A stretch of 61,124 nt of DNA, taken from contig PDTK01000033.1 of assembly GCA_002747175.1 (NCBI GenBank), positions 1-61,124 of the forward strand. Direction: 5' to 3'. How positions within the stretch are numbered: position 1 is the stretch's first letter; each line of letters starts with the position of its first letter. The stretch comes from Deltaproteobacteria bacterium. GTDB taxonomy: Bacteria; Desulfobacterota; Desulfobacteria; Desulfobacterales; Desulfosarcinaceae. The position numbers and the translations under genes were made by a program. Shown piece after piece: positions 8,988 through 18,054 of the stretch. Under the pieces are notes generated by a model. The model had not been told where the DNA came from and searched no databases. It worked only from the letters and a program-made list of their open reading frames with translations.

Positions 8988-9688
8988 TTGCGGCCGTCAT
9001 CCTGGCCGGCGGCAGCGGTTTGCGAATGCAGTCTGAGTTGAGAAAGCAGTATCTTGAACTGGACGGCATACCTGTTATCGGACACACCCTGATGGCCTTT
9101 GATCGCTGTTTCGCGATCGATCGAATGGTACTTGTGCTGCCGTCAGAGGACATTCCACAGATTGGCCGGACAGTGCTGAACCGGCTGGTCCTGGAACACG
9201 ATATCGAGATCGTGGCCGGCGGTCAACGGCGGCAGGATTCGGTGTGCAACGGGTTAACCTTCCTCGGCAACGAGGCTGAGACCGTCCTGATCCACGATGG
9301 CGTGCGCCCCTTCGTGCGGCAATCCCTCATCCGGTCCTGTCTTCAGGGCGTGGCTGCAACTGGCGCATGTATTCCTGCCATACCGGCCACCGACACACTC
9401 AAACGTGTGGATGAAGACAACACCATTGTCGGCACCTTGGATCGGCAAGGTATCCAGTGCGCCCAGACCCCCCAGACATTCGATACCGCTCTCATTCGTC
9501 GCGCACACCGGCTCGCCCGCCAGAACCGATATTCCGTCACCGACGATGCCTCCGTCGCCGAATTGGCAGGAGAACGGGTTACGGTCATCCCAGGCGACTC
9601 GGACAATATCAAAGTGACCCATCCGCCAGACCTGGCCCTGGCAAGAGCCATCCTGGCCCGCTGGCAGGAGGAGAGAGGCGGGAGATAG
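8984..9688 (+). CDS. ispD: 2-C-methyl-D-erythritol 4-phosphate cytidylyltransferase IspD
   Basis: MEP-pathway enzyme that transfers CMP from CTP to MEP, 234 residues. The N-terminal nucleotide-binding signature AVILAGGSGLRM is followed by KQYLELDGIPVIGHTL, and HDGVRPFV and TPQTF lie where the family has catalytic and substrate-binding residues. The start overlaps the preceding stop by 4 nt. IspF, which often follows IspD, is absent here. Confidence 0.94.
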   Translation: MIAAVILAGGSGLRMQSELRKQYLELDGIPVIGHTLMAFDRCFAIDRMVLVLPSEDIPQIGRTVLNRLVLEHDIEIVAGGQRRQDSVCNGLTFLGNEAETVLIHDGVRPFVRQSLIRSCLQGVAATGACIPAIPATDTLKRVDEDNTIVGTLDRQGIQCAQTPQTFDTALIRRAHRLARQNRYSVTDDASVAELAGERVTVIPGDSDNIKVTHPPDLALARAILARWQEERGGR

Positions 9689-9761
9689 AGATTCTGGGGC
9701 AGGGGTGTTATAGCCTTCATTGGATTGATATGCGTTTTCGGGGCATCAGCTATAAGCCGTA

Positions 9762-10169
9762 TTAAAATTCCTTGAAAATCCTGGCCAGCGGATGACCGGG
9801 CGCCTTCATGAAAATATCGTTGAAATAGCCGTAGGGTGTTTGGGCGGCGGTATAACCGGCATTTTCCAGTCGGACATGCACCCGGTCGATCAACGCTTTG
9901 GACGCAGCCGGTCCGGCCTTTTTTTCGCCCAGATGGGTGAATGAGTGCAATACGATCTGCCGTGTCTCCCACTTTCTGGCCAGCCATTTGGTGTTTTTGA
10001 CCAGTTTGGTCTCAGCGGTACTGCCTTCTACAATGTCCTGCGGTTCCACATGGATGAAGGCGGCGACGCAGGCTGACCAGGAACCGGGATCGGCCTGCGG
10101 TGCATCTTCCAGGGTTTTCATGGAGGGGTTGACGCCGAATTCGTCGCAAAACCAGAATAGTACGCGCAT
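9762..10169 (-). CDS. Free-standing archaeal-type threonyl-tRNA synthetase editing domain
   Basis: 135 residues resembling the N-terminal editing domain of archaeal ThrRS (tRNA-Thr_ED family, related to D-aminoacyl-tRNA deacylase). Shared features are the AAFIHVEP strand, the HSFTHLGE motif near 75-83, and the C-terminal QTPYGYFNDIFMKAPGHPLA segment spanning about 111-130. In archaea this domain hydrolyses Ser mischarged on tRNA-Thr. Here it is a separate protein without a synthetase, so it may edit in trans or act on another substrate. It ends 3 nt after the start side of the next minus-strand gene (stop at 10173), so the two are probably cotranscribed, this gene being second. Confidence 0.75.
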   Translation of the reverse strand: MRVLFWFCDEFGVNPSMKTLEDAPQADPGSWSACVAAFIHVEPQDIVEGSTAETKLVKNTKWLARKWETRQIVLHSFTHLGEKKAGPAASKALIDRVHVRLENAGYTAAQTPYGYFNDIFMKAPGHPLARIFKEF

Positions 10170-10172
10170 TTT

Positions 10173-12602
10173 CTACTCCCCGGATCGCTTCTTCCGCATT
10201 TCATTCAGCCGGATGCGGTTGGTGATCGCACGCCGGCGCTTTTGGTCCGCATCGATATGGGTAATAAACGGCAGCACCGACTCCTCATGACCTTCAATTA
10301 ACCGATAGTTCTCCAACGGCCACTGGTGATACTGCTCTTTCAAGGTGGCGCGGAAAGAGAAAAAGAGGTGGGCCGGGCTGTTATCTTCGATCAGCGGGGC
10401 ATTCCCGGTCAATTTGGCGATCTGTTCCGGTCCCATGGAAAAGGATCTCAACAGCTCGATGGGATTGTTCAGACTGACCGATGCCATGGCCTTGCGGACG
10501 TCGGGGCGGTTCAGCCGGCGATTCATTTCGGCAAAATCAATGGCCAGGGGTGCCGGTGTGGCCAACAGGACGATGTATGCTTCGCCTTCCCGCCAGATTG
10601 AGGTGTGTTCAAAAACGTGAGCAAAGGTTCGCACGATACTGGTGAACTGCTGAGGATCCATGCCGTGGAAAGGCAGCCACTGGCAGAAAGCACCGTCGTC
10701 TTTCAGACGCCGCTGGACCAGTTCGTAAAACTGCCGGGTAAAAAGGATCCAGGAATCGTAAGACCGCGGGTGGGTGGCATCCGATACAATGAGCGCGTAC
10801 TTGCGATCTCTGGCACGCAGGTAGTGCCGTGCATCGTCAACGTGAATGCGCACCTTCGGGTTGTCGGCCACACGGTTGTTGACCGGCGCAAAAAAACCGG
10901 CAACGGTGCGGGCCTGCTCTGCCAGGTCGACGCAGTCTACATTGTCGGCATACAAGGCAGCCGCTCCAGCGGTGATGCCGGCGCCGAACGTGACCATGAG
11001 GGCGTCGCCCGGTGGGTTGCCGACCGCACCGGCCAGGATACCCAGCAATTTGAGCGTGCGAACGGACAAATAAGACGTGTCGACTTCGGGGATCCCGTTG
11101 ATATACAGCACCCGGTTGCCGTCCGGCCGCTGGAAGACCGTTACGTTGGCGGCCTTGTCCTCATTGTAGTAGATTAGCTTGCTGCCCGGTTCGATGCGGG
11201 CGTATTTCTTCTGAAAATAGTCGGCGGGCATGGCCATATAGCCGGCCCATGCCAGGGCTGCCAGCAATGCCAGCGAGACGGATGCTGTCAGGCGTTTGCA
11301 ACTGCCTGTGATTATCCATGCACCCATGACCAGATTGGCGGTGGACAAGATCAGCAGCCCGTTTCTGAAGCCGAGCCCCGGGATCAGCCAGAAACCGGCC
11401 AGCACGGCCCCGGCCACCGCGCCGATGGTGTTTACGGCCAACACAGTGCCGATGCTGCTTCCCACGGTTCCCTGGGCAAGCTGATGAATATGGGCCGCCA
11501 GGGGCAAGGCCATACCCATGAGCATGGTGGGAATGAGCAGCACCAGTGGCAGTTTGACCATCAAAAAAATCCAGTAGGGGGTCTCCAGATCGATGGGGCG
11601 AAGTTCGATGAAGAAGGGGTAGCCATAGGCGGTGACGGCAATGCAGACCAGGGTCCAACCGAAAACCGGGCCCGGACGGCGGATGCGGTCGATCACCAGG
11701 GATAGTAGCAGGCTTCCTGCGGCAATCCCCACCAGGAACATGGTCAGGATCGCGGTAAAGGCGTAGACGGAGTTATCGGCAATCAGGATCAGGATGCGTG
11801 TCCATAACACCTGGTAGGCCATGGCGCAGAATCCCGATACCAGAAGTCCGGCCATGACCCTGCGGTCGATCTGTCGAGCCGGTTTGCGCAATGTGGCCGG
11901 GACGGACATTTTTTTAGTGGGGCGATGCCCGGCGCGATCATCAACACGTCTGGTCCGCCACAGGGCCAGGCCGCCCACGGCCATGCTGATGGCACCGGCC
12001 AGCCACAGACAATTGCGGTGTCCCAGGGTGTGGATGAGTATAAAGCCGGTAAGCAGTGCGCCCAGAACGGCGCCGGTGGTGTTAAGTCCATACAGCAGCG
12101 CCGTTCTCCGGCAAAAGGTATCCTGCCTGCGGATTAGATCGTGGCCAATGGCCGCAAAGGTGCCGCCCATCAGAAAAGTCGGAGGGGTTAGCATCGAGAT
12201 GCAGATGAGAAACCGCAGGATCAGTCGGGGCGTATCGCCTGGATGGGTGAGGGAAGCAATCCAGATCTCAAGCGGGGATGCCGCCAGCATCAGCAACGGA
12301 AAGACGAATGCATACAGGCCCACGCCGACTTCCAGTCGACCGAACAATTTCAAACCAGGCATCCGGCCTTTTTCCACGCGGCGGCCCCAATAATAGCTGC
12401 CCAACGCCAGGCCGCCCATGAATGCGGCCAGGATCGTACTGGTGGCCATGGTGGTATTGCCCATGATCAATACCAGCATTCTCGACCATACAATCTCGTA
12501 GATCAGTCCACTGGCACCTGAGAGAAAAAAAAGGAAAGACGGGAACCACAAGGATACGGCTTCTGATCCCTGACGATGGCGCTGGGTAGATGGTTGGGAC
12601 AT
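10173..12602 (-). CDS. Membrane-fused spermidine synthase-like protein
   Basis: About 809 residues. The first 500 or so contain many hydrophobic segments arranged like a 12-14-helix transporter-type domain (FLFFLSGASGLIYEIVWSRM at the front and a second similar block AGLLVSGFCAMAYQVLWTRI near 255, suggesting internal duplication). From about 545 there is a Rossmann methyltransferase-like domain of the spermidine synthase family (VTFGAGITAGAA, VDCVDLAEQ, RIHVDDARHYL, LIVSDATHP). Such fusions are annotated as fused MFS/spermidine synthase; substrates are unproven. I chose ATG 12602, preceded by GGAG, over 12626. Confidence 0.82.
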   Translation of the reverse strand: MSQPSTQRHRQGSEAVSLWFPSFLFFLSGASGLIYEIVWSRMLVLIMGNTTMATSTILAAFMGGLALGSYYWGRRVEKGRMPGLKLFGRLEVGVGLYAFVFPLLMLAASPLEIWIASLTHPGDTPRLILRFLICISMLTPPTFLMGGTFAAIGHDLIRRQDTFCRRTALLYGLNTTGAVLGALLTGFILIHTLGHRNCLWLAGAISMAVGGLALWRTRRVDDRAGHRPTKKMSVPATLRKPARQIDRRVMAGLLVSGFCAMAYQVLWTRILILIADNSVYAFTAILTMFLVGIAAGSLLLSLVIDRIRRPGPVFGWTLVCIAVTAYGYPFFIELRPIDLETPYWIFLMVKLPLVLLIPTMLMGMALPLAAHIHQLAQGTVGSSIGTVLAVNTIGAVAGAVLAGFWLIPGLGFRNGLLILSTANLVMGAWIITGSCKRLTASVSLALLAALAWAGYMAMPADYFQKKYARIEPGSKLIYYNEDKAANVTVFQRPDGNRVLYINGIPEVDTSYLSVRTLKLLGILAGAVGNPPGDALMVTFGAGITAGAAALYADNVDCVDLAEQARTVAGFFAPVNNRVADNPKVRIHVDDARHYLRARDRKYALIVSDATHPRSYDSWILFTRQFYELVQRRLKDDGAFCQWLPFHGMDPQQFTSIVRTFAHVFEHTSIWREGEAYIVLLATPAPLAIDFAEMNRRLNRPDVRKAMASVSLNNPIELLRSFSMGPEQIAKLTGNAPLIEDNSPAHLFFSFRATLKEQYHQWPLENYRLIEGHEESVLPFITHIDADQKRRRAITNRIRLNEMRKKRSGE

Positions 12603-12754
12603 GGACGACGCTCCATGGGTCGGCAATCCTGGGATTGAGGAAGAGGGATGATAGTGCTCTTTATGTGCATGTGCGGTACAGCGTCTTGCACAAAGCTGTC
12701 CCTTGGCACCGGAACGACGGTTTAACCTCGTCTTTGGGATGCTTTCAAAAAAAA

Positions 12755-12985
12755 TTACTCCAACAGCTCCAGGATGATCCGCTTTTTGATTTTTCCGGAT
12801 GCGGCATTCAAGATGGCGCGAATGGCCTGAACATTCTGTCCCTTGCGACCAATAATTTTTCCCAGGTCCTGTTTGGCCACGGCAAGCTCAACCACGACGC
12901 TTTGTTGGGTTTCGATTTCATTTACCGAGACCTGTTCCGGCATATCCACTAGGGCCTTTGCAATTTCCTCGACGAGCTGCTTCAT
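12755..12985 (-). CDS. khpA: KH-domain RNA-binding protein KhpA
   Basis: 76 residues, the normal KhpA/YlqC size. A single type-II KH fold with the GxxG loop in KIIGRKGQNVQAIR near 42-55. In other bacteria KhpA binds many RNAs, often together with KhpB. ATG 12985 has GGGGAGAG just upstream. The frame stays open up to 13276, but that extension lacks support as protein. KhpA is often near rpsP-rimM-trmD; here it is not. Confidence 0.9.
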   Translation of the reverse strand: MKQLVEEIAKALVDMPEQVSVNEIETQQSVVVELAVAKQDLGKIIGRKGQNVQAIRAILNAASGKIKKRIILELLE

Positions 12986-13205
12986 GGTGTCTCTCCCCGG
13001 ATATAGTGTTAGCGCATAGCCAGTGACATTCATCTGGAATTCGAAAAATCGGAACGACGACACATTGTCCCATTGATGCCAATCATGGGGTGAAATCGGT
13101 TCTAAGTCAATCCATCCTTTAAAAAAAGGCGAAACATCCAGCCTTGGCAGAACTTCATATCCGTCCGGATATCGGCCAAATGGGGCAATTCCGGTAAAGC
13201 ACAAT

Positions 13206-13427
13206 TCAGCGCATGTACTTGACCAGGGCTTTGAGGCTGCCTTTCCATGAACAGCCCGTGCTGTAAATACGATCAAACCGCCAGCCGGTCAAGTCGGCGT
13301 TGGAAGTCTGCGTAGGGAATGGAATTCGGTCCCAATCGACGTGAAAATAGATCTTTTGACCCTCGTCGTCCATGATATAGAAACGATGGGTACCGCATTG
13401 GGGACAAAGCAGATAGCGTTTTTTCAT
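13206..13427 (-). CDS. Small conserved-looking protein with N-terminal CxxC
   Basis: 73 residues, function unknown. The N-terminus reads MKKRYLLCPQCGTHRFYIMD, with one CxxCG knuckle; a third Cys is at about 58 (STGCSWKGS), so a complete four-Cys zinc ribbon is not present. GGAG lies 7 nt before the chosen ATG 13427, preferred to 13439. It lies 69 nt downstream of iorB on the same strand and may be the last gene of that transcript. Confidence 0.55.
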   Translation of the reverse strand: MKKRYLLCPQCGTHRFYIMDDEGQKIYFHVDWDRIPFPTQTSNADLTGWRFDRIYSTGCSWKGSLKALVKYMR

Positions 13428-13496
13428 TCCCGGCTCCATTTTTACAGAAACTACCTCAACTTCGTGGCCAATGCAATCGGATATTTGCTTGGCGAG

Positions 13497-14090
13497 TCAG
13501 GCGTTGGCAGCGGCATTGAAACCCAGTTCAAAAGCGTTCAGGTTCATTTCCACGAAAGCCGCCTTGGTTTTTGTGCGGATGGCTTCTTCCAGATTCTCTC
13601 TGGGAATCGGCAGGATACCGGTCTGAATCAGGGCGCCTAACAGCACGATGTTTACGGACATCACTGTGCCCGCCTGGATTGCCAGAGCGGCTGCATCCAA
13701 GGAGATCAGACGAGCTGTTTTGGCCTTGATCAATGCCTGGACCTCGTCCAAATCGGGATAAACCCCTTTTCCGATGGCAACTGTAAAAGGCGGAACGGGA
13801 GCCAGATTGGTGATCACCGTGGTGTTGGCATTGCATTTGTTCAGGGCTCGCAAGGTTTCGGAAGGTTCGAACCCCACCAGGATGTCCGCTTCTCCATCGG
13901 AGATGATGCTGCTCTTGTTATCTCCCAATACGATGGCGGACTCCACCACGCCGCCCCGTTGTGCCATACCGTGGATTTCACTCATTCGCACTGGAACGCC
14001 GGAAAGCAGGGCCGCCTCTCCGAGTACTTTGGATGCCAGAAGATTGCCCTGGCCGCCAACTGCTACGATTATCAGTTTTGTCGTCGTCAT
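13497..14090 (-). CDS. iorB: Indolepyruvate:ferredoxin oxidoreductase, beta subunit
   Basis: 197 residues of the 2-oxoacid:acceptor oxidoreductase gamma family. The motif VAVGGQGNLLASKVLGEAA near the N-terminus and MSEIHGMAQRGGVV near 36-49 are typical of IorB. With IorA it oxidatively decarboxylates aryl pyruvates from aromatic amino acids to aryl-acetyl-CoA and reduces ferredoxin; it can run in reverse in anaerobes. It follows iorA by 69 nt on the minus strand. Confidence 0.94.
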   Translation of the reverse strand: MTTTKLIIVAVGGQGNLLASKVLGEAALLSGVPVRMSEIHGMAQRGGVVESAIVLGDNKSSIISDGEADILVGFEPSETLRALNKCNANTTVITNLAPVPPFTVAIGKGVYPDLDEVQALIKAKTARLISLDAAALAIQAGTVMSVNIVLLGALIQTGILPIPRENLEEAIRTKTKAAFVEMNLNAFELGFNAAANA

Positions 14091-14159
14091 AACGTTTCAT
14101 TTCCCTTCGCCGAGAAGATGGTCGTTTTAGTGAAATACCCTGTTTTTGAAGAGGTGCTG

Positions 14160-16019
14160 TCAGCCTCTTGTCTTTACAGGTAAAATGGCATTTTCCGGGC
14201 AGATCTGGGCACAGACGGCGCATCCCACACAGGTATTGGGGTCGATCTTGATCCGTTCACCGTCCAGGTAGAAGGCCGGACAGCCGATCTCATTGATGCA
14301 ATCCCGATGGTTGACGCATTTGTCGGTGATGGCGAAGGGCCTGGCTTTGAGTTGTTTAAGGCTTTTGGCATACAGGGTGCACATCTCCTCGGCGATGATT
14401 ACCGAAACGCCCTGATATTCAATGGCTTCTTTGATGGCGGCGACACTCTTTTTGATCCTGTAGGGTTTGATCTTGGTGATGTGTTTGACGCCGATGCCTT
14501 TCACGACAGCTTCGATATCCACATGCCCGTAACCATCCAGGTTGAAGTTGTCCATATTGACACCCGGGTTGGGTTGGTGCCCGGTCATGGCGGTGGTCCC
14601 GTTATCCAAAATGACCAGCGTGAAGCTATGATTGTTGAAAACGGCATTGACCAATCCGGTGAGCCCCGAGTGAAAGAAGGTCGAATCACCGATAAAGGCG
14701 ATCACCTTTTTGTCAGTCGCCTTGGAAAAACCGCAGGCGGTGCTTACCGAAGAGCCCATGCAAATCACGTAGTCGGCCATGGACAAAGGTGGCAATACGC
14801 CAAGGGTGTAGCAGCCGATATCCGAAGGATAAATGGTATCCACACCACTTTCCTTAACCGCCATTTTAACGGCGTAGTAAGTGGCCCGGTGGGAACATCC
14901 GGCACATAGGTTGGGCGGCCGCTGAGGGATTTCGGGAATATCGGAAAGGTCCAGCGGGCAGTGGGTTTCGATTTCAAGATCAAAGCATTCGGCCATGGCT
15001 TTTTTGACCATGGCTGGATCGTATTCATAAAGACGGGAGAGGGTCTGGCCCTTTCCGGTGATGGGAAGAGTCAGGCCCGATTCCTGGGCAATGGCCTTGA
15101 CGGCTTCCTCCATAACCGGCTCGCCTTCCTCTACGACGAGGACTTTTTCGCAGCCTTGAAGAAATTTTTTGATCAGGCCCGCGGGCATGGGATTGGAAAA
15201 ACCGATACGCAAAATCTTGACCTGATCGGCCACGTCCAGGTCCTGGACGGCGTCGGCGGCGTAGCCATAGCTGACGCCGTTGCAGATAACCCCATAGGGG
15301 CCCTGGCCTTCTTCTTTGTTGTAGCCGCTATCCGTGGATATTTTTTCGGCCTGGGCGAGTTTTTCCAGCAGCGTGACGTGCAGGTTGCGAGAGACGGCGG
15401 GAACAGCGACCAGTTTGAAGGGATCTTTGGTGAAATCTCCTTTGGTTCGGGGCGGTTTGATCGTTCCCAGTTCAATGAAGGCATTGGAGTGATTGATGCG
15501 CGTCGTCGTCCGAAGGAGCACCGGCGTTTTGAGCTGCTCGGACAACTCGAAAGCATATACCGTCATCTCTTTGGCTTCTTCAATTGTGGATGGCTCCAGC
15601 ACCGGCAGACCGGAAAGCTTTCCGTAGTAGCGGTTGTCCTGTTCGTTTTGGCTGGAAAACATGAATGGGTCGTCCGCAGTGAGAATAACCATGCCGCCGG
15701 CAACACCTATATAGGCCAGCGTCATCAGCGGGTCGGCAGCCACATTCAATCCTACGTGCTTCATCATGCAAAAGGTCCGCAAGCCGGATGCCGTGGCGCC
15801 GGCAGCTGCTTCCAGGGCAACCTTTTCGTTGGTGGCGTATTCAAAATAGAGATCGCTCTCCTGGCTCATCTGAAAAAGATTCAGGGAAATCTCTGACGAT
15901 GGCGTCCCGGGGTAGGTCGTCGCGAAGGCCACACCGGCTTCGACGGCGCCTCTGGCGATGGCTTCATTTCCCAGCACGAGGATTTTCTCACCGGGGCGGT
16001 CTTTTAAAAGTTTGTGCAT
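14160..16019 (-). CDS. iorA: Indolepyruvate:ferredoxin oxidoreductase, alpha subunit
   Basis: About 619 residues. The order is pyrimidine-binding domain (TTYPGTPSSEIS near 33), middle domain, thiamine-diphosphate-binding domain (CAGCSHRATYY, then GDSTFFHSGLTGL and DNGTTAMTGHQPNPG), and a C-terminal ferredoxin module. The last has an N-terminal set ending EIGCPAFY and a complete CVGCAVCAQICPENA cluster-binding motif. I chose ATG 16019, preceded by an AGGT site, over 16055. It is the first gene of iorA-iorB. Confidence 0.95.
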   Translation of the reverse strand: MHKLLKDRPGEKILVLGNEAIARGAVEAGVAFATTYPGTPSSEISLNLFQMSQESDLYFEYATNEKVALEAAAGATASGLRTFCMMKHVGLNVAADPLMTLAYIGVAGGMVILTADDPFMFSSQNEQDNRYYGKLSGLPVLEPSTIEEAKEMTVYAFELSEQLKTPVLLRTTTRINHSNAFIELGTIKPPRTKGDFTKDPFKLVAVPAVSRNLHVTLLEKLAQAEKISTDSGYNKEEGQGPYGVICNGVSYGYAADAVQDLDVADQVKILRIGFSNPMPAGLIKKFLQGCEKVLVVEEGEPVMEEAVKAIAQESGLTLPITGKGQTLSRLYEYDPAMVKKAMAECFDLEIETHCPLDLSDIPEIPQRPPNLCAGCSHRATYYAVKMAVKESGVDTIYPSDIGCYTLGVLPPLSMADYVICMGSSVSTACGFSKATDKKVIAFIGDSTFFHSGLTGLVNAVFNNHSFTLVILDNGTTAMTGHQPNPGVNMDNFNLDGYGHVDIEAVVKGIGVKHITKIKPYRIKKSVAAIKEAIEYQGVSVIIAEEMCTLYAKSLKQLKARPFAITDKCVNHRDCINEIGCPAFYLDGERIKIDPNTCVGCAVCAQICPENAILPVKTRG

Positions 16020-16070
16020 GGCTGCTACCTTTTCTCCTGCGCTTGTTGCTTGCATCGTTTATGATATTTT

Positions 16071-16091
16071 AGTGTCTGTCCAGAAATAGGC
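16071..16091 (-). repeat. Half copy of the 46-bp palindromic repeat (family P1)
   Basis: The sequence AGTGTCTGTCCAGAAATAGG is the reverse complement of the right arm of the full P1 copies at 32230 and 54301. It lies just upstream of iorA. The rest of 16092-16299 holds no recognised feature. Confidence 0.6.
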
Positions 16092-16299
16092 AAAAATAAG
16101 CGATTTGTTTTGTCCGTTAGCGCTTAGCCCTTTTGTTTCAGATAGTTACAATACATCCGGGTTTAACCCGGTGGGTGGCGTCATGCTCTTCTACATGATC
16201 ATCACGGATAGAGCAAGCGCTGGCGTTAATGTATGGCATAAAAAAAACGGAAGGACTGTTTTGATGCGCCCAGGCTGATCCGGGAGAGCCGGTTTGCGG

Positions 16300-16587
16300 C
16301 TAATGATTACTAAAAAACTCGATGGCGAATCCTTCGCCACTGGTCCACAGCACACGTCCTCTGCACTGGATATGCTTGGTGCCATCCGTATAGGGAATGG
16401 TGAGGGCGATATTGGCGCCCTTATAGACCTGGTTGACTGAAGGGGTCATCACAAAGGCGCCCCCCCCATGCTGATATTCTTCTAAGGTTCCGGCGAAAGA
16501 CCGGTTGTTCAAGTTGAAGATGATATCCGTGTTATAAGCCTTGCGCGGATGTTGTCTTCGAAGCTCAATAGCACCCATCGTAGCCAT
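16300..16587 (-). CDS. PilZ-domain protein
   Basis: 95 residues forming one PilZ-like domain. The N-terminal RRQHPRKAY resembles the RxxxR c-di-GMP-binding signature of PilZ proteins; the second motif, usually D/NxSxxG, is altered here (LEEYQHGGGAFV), so binding is uncertain. The C-terminus (GRVLWTSGEGFAIEF) matches the typical final strand pair. It follows ilvN by 28 nt on the same strand, an unusual neighbour, and could be cotranscribed with it. Confidence 0.7.
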   Translation of the reverse strand: MATMGAIELRRQHPRKAYNTDIIFNLNNRSFAGTLEEYQHGGGAFVMTPSVNQVYKGANIALTIPYTDGTKHIQCRGRVLWTSGEGFAIEFFSNH

Positions 16588-16615
16588 TTCTTCTTTTTAT
16601 TTGTCGTTAAAGATG

Positions 16616-17104
16616 CTATCCGGGTTCCCGGTACAATGCCAAAATACCCGAACGCGCCACTTTTTTGATTCCCATAGGGGCCAACAGCGCAAGCAGGGCC
16701 TCGATTTTTTCTATTCTACCGGTCACTTCAATGATGTAATGACTGATCCCGGTATCCACAATGCGGGCCCTGAAATTTTCCACAATGCGCTGGATTTCCG
16801 AACGATTTGTATCCTGAGCATTAACACATACCAGTGCCATTTCCCTTTTCACGGCCTGATCGTTGGTCATGTCCCTGAGTTTGATTACGTTGACCAGGCG
16901 GCGGACCTGTTTCATGATCTGCTCTACTTGGTCAGGTGTGGTGTTGGTGGTAATGGTGATGCGAGACATATCCGGATTGGCGGTCGGTGCGCCGCATATG
17001 GTTTCGATGTTATACCCGCGGCTGGCAAACAATCCGGAGACACGGGCCGTAACGCCTGGCTCGTTCTCCACCAGCATCGTGATCGTGTGTTTCTCCGTTT
17101 CCAT
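16616..17104 (-). CDS. ilvN: Acetolactate synthase small (regulatory) subunit IlvN
   Basis: 162 residues, the usual size. The N-terminal ACT domain reads HTITMLVENEPGVTARVSGL followed by FASRGYNIE, the valine-binding region of the family. The C-terminal domain (about 80-160) includes VENFRARIVD and YIIEVTGRIEKIEALLALL. It confers valine feedback and activates the catalytic subunit IlvB, which is not in the window. ATG 17104 is chosen because family members start a few residues before the ACT motif; the in-frame start at 17182 gives an unrelated extension. Confidence 0.92.
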   Translation of the reverse strand: METEKHTITMLVENEPGVTARVSGLFASRGYNIETICGAPTANPDMSRITITTNTTPDQVEQIMKQVRRLVNVIKLRDMTNDQAVKREMALVCVNAQDTNRSEIQRIVENFRARIVDTGISHYIIEVTGRIEKIEALLALLAPMGIKKVARSGILALYREPG

Positions 17105-17262
17105 AAAACGATTTCCATTGTGCGTATGGGCCAAAATGAGGGGCGAAACGATACAGCGTTTGTACCAAAAACCGTTATCCAAAGCAAACTTTTCGAGGCT
17201 TTATACGCAGAAGCGGTCTCATAAATATCGGTTCAATTGTTTGTAGGCAGCAGGACCTGAAA

Positions 17263-17691
17263 TCACTGTTTTTTCCTTTTGGCCAGAGCTTTTCTTTCGG
17301 CCTGCAATTCGTTTAAAAGGTCTTCCAGCGGCCAGGTTTCGGAGGTGGGTGTCAACGCAGCCCACAGGGCCTGTTGCATGCCGCTTTTGCGGCATATGGT
17401 CATCAGCGTATGCAGTTGGTTTTCGGTAATGCCTGAAACGATAATGGCCCGCGGCAGAGATGAGTCCGTTCCATCGCCAACACCATTGGGCATGGCCAGC
17501 AGTTCTGACAGGTGGAGATGAACGTGATCCCCGTTGGCCCAGACATGGGCCACACCGGTAAGGCCGGCCATATCCAGAACCTTGTTGAAAGTGGTCTGCG
17601 CTTTTGCGGGAAATCCGCACAGCAAAAGTTTACGGGGGCCATACATGGGGTTGTCGGATTTTTGAACTTTCTCGAATGTTCCGTCAGTCAT
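17263..17691 (-). CDS. DUF3783-domain protein
   Basis: 142 residues. The C-terminal half resembles DUF3783: it has LPRAIIVSGITENQLHTLM, then a helix, then LWAALTPTSETWPLEDLLNEL, ending in a basic ERKALAKRKKQ tail. The N-terminal half (LLLCGFPAKAQTTFNKVLD) looks like an incomplete second copy of the same fold. Function unknown. It lies upstream of ilvN with a 158-nt gap. Confidence 0.65.
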   Translation of the reverse strand: MTDGTFEKVQKSDNPMYGPRKLLLCGFPAKAQTTFNKVLDMAGLTGVAHVWANGDHVHLHLSELLAMPNGVGDGTDSSLPRAIIVSGITENQLHTLMTICRKSGMQQALWAALTPTSETWPLEDLLNELQAERKALAKRKKQ

Positions 17692-18007
17692 AAGCGCTCC
17701 ATGGCCAATGATGAATGGCCGATATCATAGAAGTAAAAAAATACACGCCAAACATGAACCGGTCCAACCGGCGGCACCGTTCATACGACGGACCTGTTCA
17801 CGGGGTAGAAGCAGCCAACATGTTATGGCACTATATTGCCCATTTTTAGTCTCTCCAAAAAATAACCATCTGATATTATTTTTTTAAAAAGGGCTAATTT
17901 TTGCCGTTTTCCTACAAAATCCTACAAAGATGGGATAAGTAGCGCCCATCCATGAAGGCCCAATTTGAATGATATCGGCCTTAACGGACACTGAGCAAGA
18001 CAAACGA

Positions 18008-18054
18008 AAAAACCACCGGCCATTGCAATACAATTGCAATGGCCGGTGGTTTTT
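18008..18054. terminator. Strong bidirectional intrinsic terminator
   Basis: A 21-bp perfect stem (18008-18028 with 18034-18054) with a 5-nt loop, a GC-rich core, and A/T runs on both sides, so both strands end in a U tract. It overlaps the last two bases of the beta-helix gene stop on the minus strand. The intergenic stretch 17692-18007 shows no other recognised feature. Confidence 0.85.

Noticed and set aside
12986..13276. Extended KH protein of 173 residues
   Set aside because: The extension has no ribosome site and no resemblance to KhpA proteins, which are about 76 residues; a strong site precedes ATG 12985.
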